This document shows positions 22,501-34,400 of a stretch of 64,000 nucleotides of DNA, one piece after another (positions within the stretch are counted from its first letter, which is position 1; each line of letters opens with the position of its first letter). This DNA comes from Elgaria multicarinata webbii. Lineage: Eukaryota > Chordata > Lepidosauria > Squamata > Anguidae. The position numbers and the translations under genes are program-made. The stretch spans positions 14,856,001-14,920,000 of the forward strand of contig NC_086192.1 in NCBI RefSeq assembly GCF_023053635.1. The letters run 5' to 3'. The notes below the pieces were generated by a model. It was not told where the DNA came from. It was given only the letters and a program-made list of their open reading frames with translations, and did not search any database.

Positions 22501-25418
22501 AACAAAGCCCTAGGAAGAGAGACTGAAAGAACTGGGCATGTTTAGCCTGGAGAAGAGAAGATGGAGGGGAGACATGAGAGCACTCTTCAAATACTTAAAA
22601 GGTTGTCACACAGAGGAGGGCCAGGATCTCTTCTCGATCCTCCCAGAGTGCAGGACACGGAATAACGGGCTCAAGTTAAAGGAAGCCAGATTCCAGCTGG
22701 ACATCAGGAAAAACTTCCTGACTGTTAGAGCAGTACGACAACGGAACCAGTGACCTAGGGAGGTTGTGGGCTCTCTCACACTAGAGGCCTTCAAGAGGCA
22801 GCTGGACAACCCTCTGTCAGGGATGCTTTAGGGTGGATTCCTGCATTGAGCAGGGGGTTGGACTAGATGGCCTTGTAGGCCCCTTCCAACTCTGCTATCC
22901 TATGATTCTATGATTTGTAGTGGTAAGGAGTCCTGGACAAGAGGAGGGCTTCAGAGTTGGGGCACCTGATCAGCAACCGAGCAGAGGATTCCTTAAGCAA
23001 TGTGGTCGTACCTTGTTTGAGGCTCTGTAAACAAGGAGCAAAACCTGAAGCCTGACTCAGGAGCATTCAGGCAGCTGGTGCAGCTCCTTCCGCAGAGGGG
23101 TAATATAGAATCGTATATTAAGCCCACAACCTCCCTAGGTAACTGGTTCCATTGTCGTACTGCTCTATCAGGACGCTTTTCCTGATGTCCAGCTGGAATC
23201 TGGCTTCCTTTAACTTGAGCCCGTTATTCCGTGTCCTGCACTCTGGGAGGATGGAGAAGAGATCCTGGCCCTCCTCTGTGTGACAACCTTTCAAGTCTTT
23301 GAAGAGTGCTCTCATGTCTCCCCTCCATCTCCTCTTCTCCAGGCTAAACAGGCCCAGTTCTTTCCGTTTCTCCTTATAGGGCTTTGTTTCCAGACCCCTG
23401 CCAGCAAGGCGCCGCTCCTGTCCCCAACCTGGCTGTTGCACTCTGCAAATTCTGGGTCAACCGCAAGAGCAGCCCCATGACTTTCAGAGACGTCCTCCTC
23501 CCCGCCACGGATTTGCCTAACCCCCCTCTGTGTTAGCAGCAGCCATCATGACCTCTCGTGGCCCGATCTTTAGCTGCGCCAATGACCTTTTCCTCCCCGT
23601 CACCCCGGAGGGCTCGCTCGGCAGGGAAAGCTGAAACCCCACTTACCCACGGTGAGGTCCATGGTGTGCCGCTCCCCCAGGGCTCTTAGCCGGTAGAGGC
23701 AACCGCTCTGGTAGTAATACTGAAGGAACTGGACGAAGCCTGTCAGAGGTGAGCAAAGAGAAACGAAAGCTTAGGGTCGCTTGGAGCGCCGGCTTCGCCA
23801 TCCCTCGGTCCCTCCTAAAAAGAGGACTCGTTGACAGGACGCTTAAGTCACCAGTCCTCATGGTTACAGCAGCACTGCTCGAAATGCCAGAATCGGAGGA
23901 AGAAACCGCCTTCATAGTACGAAGGGCGTGAAGGATATCAAGGGTCCTTTTCAACACCCTACCTTCATTAGAATTCTGGAGTTCATTAGAATTCCGGAGT
24001 TTTTTCATTAGAATTCCGGAGGTTTTTATTAGAATTCTGGAGTTTTTTCATTAGAATTCCGGAGTTTTCCATTAGAATTTCCGGAGTTTTTCATTAGAAT
24101 TTCCGGAGTTTTTCATTAGAATTTCGGAGTTTTTCATTAGAATTTCCGGAGTTTTTTCTTTAATAATAATAAAAAAAGTTTCTAGTCCTCACAGCGATGG
24201 GCAGTGGGGAAGCTTTTAACACATGTAAGCGACAAAGAGTGACAAAGCCTGAAATAATTCCGCCCACCCTCCCATCGTTGCTGGCTCCTACTCCGCTGCC
24301 CTTCTTACTCCAATCTCATCCTACGAGCAAAATTATCTTAAGTGTGAAGATAATCACGCCTGCCCTAACCGGAAGGCTCAGCGCCAGTAACAACGGCTGA
24401 CATCTTCCCACAAAACGGAACGCGGCATTTCTATCCTTTGTGGTGCAAAGCGGTGCAGCCAGTTTATCAAACGCGCTCGGTTGGGATCCATCGTTCGGCG
24501 CACAGCAAACTCTCTGCAGCTGCCTTCCCCAAGCTGGAGCCCTCCAGGTGTTGTGGACTTCAACTCCCATCTGCCCCAGCCACCACGGCCAAGGAACAAG
24601 TGTCCTGGTATCTGGAAGGCGCTCGGTTGGGAACGGCCCCTCCACGCAGTTTGATGTTCATGGATCCTTCCATTCAGTGCCGTCCCACTTACTCTGATAC
24701 ATGGAGTAGGTGAGGAACTGGTTTCTGAACTTCTGGTACATGAGCCCATCTGGCCTGCAAGGGTGGGAGAAGCGAGGAGAGAAATTTACATGTAACGTGT
24801 GGAATTCAATCGCCGCTCGGTTAGACAGCTCTCAAAAAAGCGATCAGGCAAACAAGTAAAAGGCCACACAAGAATGTACTACGTACGCATCCATGCCCAA
24901 GGTATGGATGGATAAGATAGGTGCATGGAGAGGTAGACAGAGAGAGAGATGCAGAGAGGAAGACAGAGGGGTCATCTACACCAGGCTACCAGGAGCAGGG
25001 CCTTCTCTGCTGTGGCACCCCGGCTGTGGAATGAGCTCCCTAAGGACGTTCGCTTGGCACCTATATTATATGCTTTTAGATGCCAGGTCTAAAAGTCCTT
25101 TTTATTCTCCCAGCATTTTAACAGTCTATAAATAAATTTTAACTCAGTGTTTTAAATTCGTAATTTTGCATTGCTGCTGTTTTCATCTGGTTGAGCTTTT
25201 ATATTGTATTTTATATTATGGTTTTAGACTGCTTGTTTTATACTTTGAATGTTTTTAATTTTTGTGAACCGCCCAGAGAGCTCCGGCTATTGGGCGGTAT
25301 AGAAATGCAATAAATAAATAAATAAATAAATAAATTACGTTACCTTTTAATGTTTACTATTTTTAATTGTTGTAAACCGCCCAGAGAGCTTCGGCTGTGG
25401 GGCGGTATAGAAATGTAA

Positions 25419-25465
<47 letters not shown>

Positions 25466-28400
25466 CGTTATCTTTCCTTGGGCCACAAGATAAGACAGAC
25501 AGACAGCAGGTCAGGACTCACCAAGTCAGCATGACGCCCGAGAGGAAGGTGGAGACGTAGTGATGGAAAACCCACCAGCCTTTAATCCTGGAGCAGCAAA
25601 CGAAACCGGGCGGGGAGAGAATAGGGAAAGGAAGAACCGTCATTTCCGTTAGAGGGTTCTCTTCAAACTAAGAAATTTGCCATTCTTGGACACTCCTGTT
25701 TAGGAGGACGAGGGGGTGCCAAGCTGTGACCCACCCACAAAAAGGGAACCTCGGGCCGCTAGATCAAGCTTTCCTCAACTGGACACCCTCCTGCATTGAG
25801 CAGGGGGTTGGACCCAACGGCCGTACAGGCACCGTCCAACTCTACGATTCTCCTCAAGGCCACCGAGAGGAATGCAATAAACAAATAAATAAAACAAAAG
25901 TTATTTATTTCTTTATATGCCGCTCCCCATTCAAGACTACAACTCCCATCATGCCACAGCCAGCTTGGCGTAAGCGTAGACTCTCTCGGTCCACGGCCGT
26001 TCTTACAGCGGGCAGAAGGATCCACGTTCCGTGCCTGGCGGCTCCGGTTCAAAAGATCTCAGAGAGCAGAGCTAGAAGAGACTTTTGCCCAAGGTCTCGG
26101 AGAACCCACAGGCTGGCAGTCAGCACGAGGCAGCTTTAAACGTTTGGGTTAATCATATTTATGGGAGTCCAGAGATCAGAAGGAAAGAAAGGCTCAAGGT
26201 AAACCAAACCCGTTAGAGATCGCAAGCAGGGACAAATGTGGTTAAAGCCGTGGTTTCAGGTGTCTTCTGAACACAGCCCTGCTTTCTGGCTTAACCACCG
26301 TGGTTAACGCCATCTTCTGAACGGGGCCAATCTTTCTGGGCTCACCCAAATCCTGGAGAGCTGCTGTCAGCCAGAGCGGGAAAGCCTAAGCTACGTGGTT
26401 GAGCATTCAGCTTCAAAGCAGGTAATTTGTTTTGAGTGCAGTTTAACCCAGAATCAGCTCCCAGGGATGCCAATTAAAGGGATCTGACTTTGGGAGGGGA
26501 ACCCTGACAGCCCTGACTCCGTAAACACCCCACTCATAAATCTCTCGCCGGCCAACAGGTTGGCGGAGGCTCGATGGCGAAAAGGAGGAAGTGGTACTTG
26601 CTTTGATCCGTTGTTGATCAAGATGCTCTCCCGGATGGTCAGAGTGCAGTAATACCAGACCAGGAGGAAATTGAAGACGGCGTCCGCCACCCTGTCGCAA
26701 GAGGCAAGGGAGGCAGAGGGTGGTCACATGCGGTGACGTTCGGCACGATTGATGACGGATTCCATCCAATCAATTTACCACCCGCATCGACCCTGGCCCT
26801 CCTCTGTGTGACAACCTTTTAAGTATTTGAAGAGTGCTATCTGCGTCCTCCTTGTATTGCGTCCAGTTCTGGGCTCCACAATTCAGGAAGGACACAGACA
26901 GGCTGGAGCGTGTTCAGAGGAGGGCAACCGGATGATCAGGGGTCTGGAAACAAAGTCCTATGAGGGGAGACTGAAAGAACTGGGCCTGTTTAGCCTGGAG
27001 AAGAGAAGACAGAGGGGAGACCTGAGAGCACCCTTCAAATACTTGAAAGGTTGTCACACAGAGTAGGGCCATGATCTCTTCCTGATCCTCTCAGAGTGCA
27101 GGACACGGAATAATGGGCTCAAGTTAAAGGAAGCCAGATTCCAGCTGGACATCAGGAAAAACTTCCTGACTGTTAGAGCAGTATGACAGTAGAACCAGTG
27201 ACCTAGGGAGGTTGTGGGCTCTCCCACACTAGAGGCCTTCAAGGGGCGGCTGGACAACCATCTGTCAGGGATGCTTTAGGGTGGATTCCTGCATTGAGCA
27301 GGGGGTTGGACTCAATGGCCTTGTAGGCCCCTTCCAACTCTGCTATTCTGTGATTCTATGATTCTAAGCCTCCCCTCAATCTTCTCCTCTCCAGGCTAAA
27401 CCTGCCCAGTTCTTTCAGTCTCTCCTCATAGGGCTTTGTTTCCAGACCCCTGATCATCCAAACGCTAAACACCACCACGTCGTGTTAGTGGCAGGCACCC
27501 AAAAGTCGTTTCACTGCACCAAAGCTCTGTTTAATTCCAGTTTTATCGAGCCCTCACGGAAGGGTGTCGGGGAGAGCCATAAAGCAGCCCCCAGGCAGCA
27601 TCTGGGGTGCCCCAGAATGCTGCTGCTGTTCTCCTAGACGCTCGTAGGCAAAGCGACAGATTTGAACTAAGGAACGGAGGCAAAATTGGCTCTGCCCGAG
27701 GATAGGCGGCGGGCCACCCAGGCACGATCTATAGGGAGCGCGACCCACAGGACTGCGCCCTAAACCAGCCTGGCCCAGTAAACAGGCAAACCCAGAAACT
27801 GCCACCAGGTGTCAGGAGACGACGTCTCCCCGTCAAAAGGACGCTTCGGGCAAGGGGAGCAATGGCTCCTGGTCTGGGGCGGCAGACTCACCTGGAGTTA
27901 AGAAGGAACCGGCAGGTGAAGGACAGCATCAGCAGAATGATCGTGAGGTAGAGCTTGAACTTTTCGTACTCATCCTTGTAGGCAAACCTGGGAGAGGGGG
28001 GTTGAAGGAGGCAGAGGAGCGGATGAACTCAGACTGACACCCAGGTAGGGATGGATGGATTTGGCGAAATCCGTTCCGTCTAAATTTCACGGATTGGAAC
28101 AAAAATCCGTAAATGACCCGACGATTTCCGAAACACGCACAAATTTGCACTCGTGCAAATTCGCATAACCCTCCCCCAAAACGCGCATTGCCATGCTTTC
28201 TCCTATGGGGGAACGGCATATTGTTCCCGGTGCTTTTTAATTTTGCGTATTTTTCTATGGCTGAATTTGTGCAAAATTCCAGGGGCGGGGGGAACCGGTC
28301 CGCAAGTCTCCAGAACCAGTGCAACTCGGGAAAAGGAATCCGCAGGTCGGCTTTAGAAATCTGAACTCATTTGTTTCAGTTGTGGATTGCTTTGACATCC

Positions 28401-31400
28401 CTACACCCAAGGGTGTTGCTCCTTTGAGCTTTTGAAAACGCTTTACAGCTTAGGAGACCCCAAGGATCTTACAGATCAGTTTATTTTCATATGCGTTTGC
28501 CCAGGAACTAAGATCACAGGCATTTTTTCCAGTTGCTCCCCTTCAAATTTAAGGGGTGGGTGGGAGAGACACGGTGAACAGAGAAGGGCATATGGGTGGT
28601 ACCGCCCCATTGGCAGAGTAGAAAACCCTTCCCAGGGAGTTATACCAGCGTTAACTGAACTGCATCAATTTGGCATGTGAGAACACACAACAGTTCTCCC
28701 ATGGGGGGAAGGGGGGGAGATATTTTGCAGCCCAATTTGCGCCTCCCCATACATCACCTCCTAAGAGGTGTTCCCTGTTTTTCTCTCATACAAAACAGAA
28801 TCCTTCTTTTAAGATGAAACTTACCATCTTGCTCTCGCTCTCAAAATACTTGTACTCAACTTTTTTTTTTAATAGCAGAAAAAATCCAGCCTGAATAAAA
28901 ATCAGCAGCGCTTGTCTTTAATCAGTTAAACGAACTGATCGGCTGAAGGTTATACGAATGCAGTTTGTACTCCCCAGCGTGCATTTTTTAAAAGGTTTTT
29001 TTTTTTTAAAAAAGCACACACCCCGAAGCCAAAAAGATCCTATTTCTTATAACGGCAGAACGTGCGGGAAATTAAAACAAACCGTCGTAAATAAGCACGC
29101 ACTTCGCCGGCTTGCTGAGCAGAGTGACGTTCACGTTTCCCAGCACGAGGCTCAGGTACAACCTGGATTACAATGGAAAGAGGAGAAGTTAAATACGACT
29201 TTGCAATGCCGACATACGCCAAATTGCTGCCGTATTCCAGAGAGTGCACAGAGTGCAGTTCAGTTTGTTCCACGGAAATCACAATGAACATAAGATAAGA
29301 GGAGCCGTGCTGGATCAGACCAAGAGTCCATCTAGACCAGCGCTCTGTTCAACTAGCGGCCGGCCTGCTGTGGACCAGGAACCCACAAGCAGGACTTACG
29401 ATTGAATAAGTCGTATTGAATATATGCCTGCCTGAGAACTTAGATCTGTTGGAGGAGCCCTTCTCCGCATCCCACCAACAAAGCCCTAGGAAGAGAGACT
29501 GAAAGAACTGGGCCTGTTTAGCCTGGAGAAGAGAAGATGGAGGGGAGACATAAGAGCACTCTTCAAATACTTGAAAGGTTGTCACACAGAGGAGGGCCAG
29601 GATCTCTTCTCGATCCTCCCAGAGTGCAGGACACGGAATAACGGGCTCAAGATAAAGGAAGCCAGATTGCAGCTGGACATCAGGAAAAACTTCCTGACTG
29701 TTAGAGCAGTGCGACAATGGAATCAGTTACCTAGGGAGGTTGTGGGCTCTCCCACACTAGAGGCCTTCAAGAGGCAGCTAGACAAGCATCTGTCAGGGAT
29801 GCTTTAGGGTGGATTCCTGCATTGAGCAGGGGGTTGGACTTGATGGCCTTGTAGGCCCCTTCCAACTCTGCTATTCTATGATTCTATGAACACATATGCT
29901 ACGATGGGACAAGGGTTAGGGCTTTCTCTGCGGTGGCCCCCCGACTGTGGAATGCCCTCCCCTTGGGGGCCCGATTAGCGCCAACATGGATTGCATTTCG
30001 ACGCCAAGTAAAAACATGGCTTTTTAACAAAGCCTTTGATGGTTAAACTCACCGGCACATTGTTTTAACTTCTTTTAAGTTAAATATTGTTTTAACTTGG
30101 ATCATGGTTTAATTTGTTTTTAACTGTGCATATTTATTGTTTTATACTGTATGTTTTTATCTGTACACCGCTCTGAGACTTTAATGATATAGGAAGGAAA
30201 GGAACCTCTCGTGCAAGCACTGAGTCATTACTGACTCTTGGAGGGACGCCAGCTTTCACTGATGTTTTCTTGCCAGGCCTTATAGCGGGGTGGTTTGCCG
30301 TTGCCTTCCTCGGCCGTGATTACCTTTCCCCCAGCTAGCTGGGTACTCATTTTACAGACCTCGGGAGGATGGCAGGCTGAGTCGACCCAAGCCGGCTGCC
30401 TGAAATCAGCTGGTGACAAAAGAAATACAGTGTATGCGCCAGGCGGACCTCTCTGGGGAGCTCATTCCACAGCCGGGGTGCCACAGCGGAGAAGGCCCTG
30501 CTCCTTGTAGCCACCTGCCTCACTTCCTTGGGCAGGGGCTCACGGAGAAGGACCCCTGTGGGTGATCTTAAGGTCTGGGCAGGTACATATGGGAGGAGGC
30601 ATTCCTTCAAATAACCTGGCCCCAAACCGTTTAAAGGCTTTGAATGTTAATACCAGCACTTTGAATCGGGCCCGGACCTGGACTGGCAGCCAATGAAGCT
30701 GGAAAAGGACTGGTGTGATGTGGTCTCGTCGGCCAGTCCCTGTTAGTAGGTGGGCTGCTCTGTTTTGTACCAATTGAAGTTTCTGTACCGTTTTCAAAGG
30801 CAGCCCCACGTATAACGCATTGCAGTAATCCAAACAAGAGGTTATCAGAGCATGGATAACTGTGGCTAGGCTATCTCCGTCCAGATAAGGGCGCAGTTGG
30901 TATATCAGCCTAAGCTGATAAAAGGTGCTCTTTGCCACTGAGTTCACCTGTGCCTCAAGTGACAGTTCTGGATCCATGAGCACCCCCAGACTACGGACCC
31001 GATCCTTTAGGGAGAGTGCAACCCTGTCCGGTATACTTCTGAGTACCGGCAGCCTGGGACAAAGCCAGGAGGAGGAAGCTATTGGCCTTTACGCCCCACC
31101 AGCAAACTGTTCAAGAGAGATCTGTTTGTTTGGAAACAAAACCGGTGCCATGGAAGGGATCACCCCCCCCTTCCTCGTCCCAGCCGTGGGGCGCCCCAGA
31201 GCCAACCTGCCCCCTACCCGTTCTTCTTGGGCAAGTAGGCTTCCATGTCGAAGAAGACGTTCTGCCGCTCTTTGATCATACCCTGCAGCTCTTGAATGGT
31301 GAACTCTCTTTCGTCATCTGAGTCGGTGAGCGAAGACTTGCATCTAGGTTCGGGGAAAAGGGGTGCGGGGGAGAGAGAGAGAGAGAGAGAGGAAGAACAC

Positions 31401-34400
31401 AGATCTGAGACAGGCTGCTTTTTTGTAATAACCGGTGGCTTACACAAATAAGTTTGACGATGGATCTGAGAAAGGTCCTGGCAGAGAGCGGTCACGGGCC
31501 CCAAGAGAGGGTCCCGTGGTTCTCAAAGCTGACAACAGCCTTGTCCAGCCTGATGCCTTCCAGATCATAGAATCATAGAAGAGCAGAGTTGGAAGGGGCC
31601 TACAAGGCCATCGAGTCCAACCCCCTGCTCAAGGCAGGAATCCACCCTAAAGCATCCCTGACAGATGCTTGTCCAGCTGCCTCTTGAAGGCCTCTAGGGT
31701 GGGAGAGCCCACAACCTCCCTAGGTCATTGGTTCCATTGTTGTACAGCTCTAACAGGAAGTTTTTCCTGATGTCCAGCCGGAATCTGGCTTCCTTTAAAT
31801 TGAGCCCATTACTCCGTGTCCTGCACTGTGGGAGGATCGAGAAGAGATCCTGGCCCTCCTCTGTGGGACAACCTTTCAAGGATTTTATAGAATCATAGAA
31901 TAGCAGAGTTGGAAGGGGCCTACAAGGCCATCAAGTCCAACCCCCTGCTCAAGGCAGAAATCCACCCTAAAGCATCCCTGACAGAGGGTTGTCCAGCTGC
32001 ATGGGACTGGGGGATGCTGGGATTTGCAGTCCAACACATCTCAAGGGCATCAGGTTGGAGAAGGCTGTTGTACAACGTCGGCCTGCCAGACCCTCTTAGG
32101 AATACGAAGCAGGCTAGCAAATCTTTGGGGCCGGCTTGGAACTTTGCAGGTTTGTTCACAAGGCTGGGTGGGAAGGAGGTGCCGCAGCTGCTCTCAACCT
32201 ACTTTTTGAGGGCCAGGGACAGCTTCGTTAGCTGCTTCTTCTGCCGCGTGATGGAGTTGGAGATGCCGTCCTGCAGTTTGGTGAGCTCTTCCAGCTTCTG
32301 TTTGTACAGCCTGTGAGTCTCCTAGCCAACAAGGAGAGGACAGAAAAGAAAGTAAAGGGAAGCAGTTTAGGGTGCAAGCCTATGCATGTTTGGACAGGGA
32401 AAGGTCCTACAATCCTATGCATGTTTGGACAGGGAAAGGTCCTACAATCCTTTGCATGTTTGGACAGGGAAAGGTCCTACAATCCTTTGCATGTTTGGAC
32501 AGGGAAAAGTCCTACAATCCTTTGCATGTTTGGACAGGGAAAGGTCCTACAATCCTTTGCATGTTTGGACAGGGAAAGATCCTACAATCCTTTGCATGTT
32601 TGGACAGGGAAAAGGTCCTACAATCCTATGCATGTTTGGACAGGGAAAAGTCCTACAATCCTATGCATGTTTGGACAGGGAAAAGGTCCTACAATCCTAT
32701 GCATGTTTGGACAGGAAAAGGTCCTACAACTCCCAGGACTCCCCAGCTAATTTTTAAAATCTCAAGAAATAAAACAAAAATCAGGAAGGGCAGGAACTTG
32801 GCAAGCACCAATTTTGCATTGCTGCTGTTTTTATCTGGTTGAGCTTTTATATCGTATTTTATATTATGGTTTTATACTGTCGTTTTATACTTTGAATGGT
32901 TTTAATTTTTGTGAACCGCCCAGAGAGCTCCGGCTATTGAGCGGTATAGAAATGCAATAAATAAATAAATAAATAAATATCCCTGCATTGCCCTGGCATC
33001 TTGTACCAGGATGAAGGGTGATTTAAACATGTAACAACAATAACATATTTATTTCTTACCAGCCTTGATCCATTAAATACGATAGAATGCATAAAACTAA
33101 TTACAAGGGCCTATAAAACTGATGCAATATTAAAACAACACTCGCAACCTCTATTCATCTGGGTGTGGCAGAGAAGTTAGACGGCAAAGAGAGGTCATTG
33201 CAACATGCCATTACATTAGAACTCAGCTCGCTTTTGCAAGGGGCCACACGGCTGGACAACGTAACTCAGTAAAACTCCCGCTGGGCTTCAGTATTTATTT
33301 ATTTTATTTATTTTATTTATACATAAATACAGCTGTGCAACAGCTGTGCACCGTTGGCCCAGTTCTAAACTTGGCCCTTCCTTCTGCCCCAGCAAATGGG
33401 AAGTGCACAGAATAAAATGCAAATGAAAACGGAGTCACAGACCACGCTAAGCCCATACGTGCCTGCGTAAAACGGATCTCCCGTGATAATCCCAAATCGT
33501 TAATGACCCTCGGTGTGCATGTACAACACCCCGTTCCTATGTCCAAAGTCTGAAGTCAAACTTGATTGCTCTGCTAGTTCCAAGTGGAGGAAGTGAGGAA
33601 AATAGAAAAGAGATTAGAGTTATCTGCCTTCAAAACTGAGGACAGCCAGTGTGGCGTGGCAGTGAGAGTGTGGTATTTTGAACGGAGAACTCCACGTTCA
33701 AAGCCCTTTTCCGCCACACAGTCCATCGATCAATCCGGCAACAGATTTCAGGATTTCTATAATTACGTTTGCATCTCCCTTTCTCTCACGTACAGGATTC
33801 CTACTGAAACAGTGTGTACATCATGAACAGAATACGTTTCTTGCTTCACTGCAACTTGTCTTTGTTCATAGTTTGAAAAGGGAACAGGTTGCCGTGCAGG
33901 TGATGGGCTCTCCTGCGTTGGAAATGTTCAGGCAGAGGCCAGAAGGCCACCTAGCAGGGGTGTTGTAGCTGCAAATTTCCTGCCTTGGCAGGGGGCTGGA
34001 CTAGATGGCCTTTGAGGTCCCTGCCATCTCTTATGATTAGATCAACAGCCTTTTCCTGTAGTTGTTACCAGGGTATGGTGCATCTGGTAGCCGCTGCTGA
34101 GAACAACGCAGTGAGTACTCCAAACATGCCCCTAGGCAACCTGTCACAAGTTGCTGAGGGAAGCACTCTGCGTGTGCTCAGACACACTGCCCTTCCCACA
34201 CACAGGACGGAAGACGAAAAGCACTCTGTGCACGTCCTCTCTGAGTATAGTAAGGGTGGGGCACGGGCACACTCTGCACATGGCCAGGGATGTCCCACCC
34301 CCTCACACACATGGAAGGCTCAGAGATGTCCTTCGCTTTATATACACAGCAGGGGTGGAAAAGGAAAAGGCTCTCTCTTCATCGAGCGAGACACACGTCT

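Noticed and set aside
26592-26601. GT donor at 26597-26596 for TMEM120A exon 6
   Set aside because: Joining it to exon 7 gives a stop as the second codon and loses the conserved junction.
32313-32842. Overlapping 120-156 codon frames
   Set aside because: A repeat unit free of stops keeps several frames open; the translated text is simply the minisatellite repeated.
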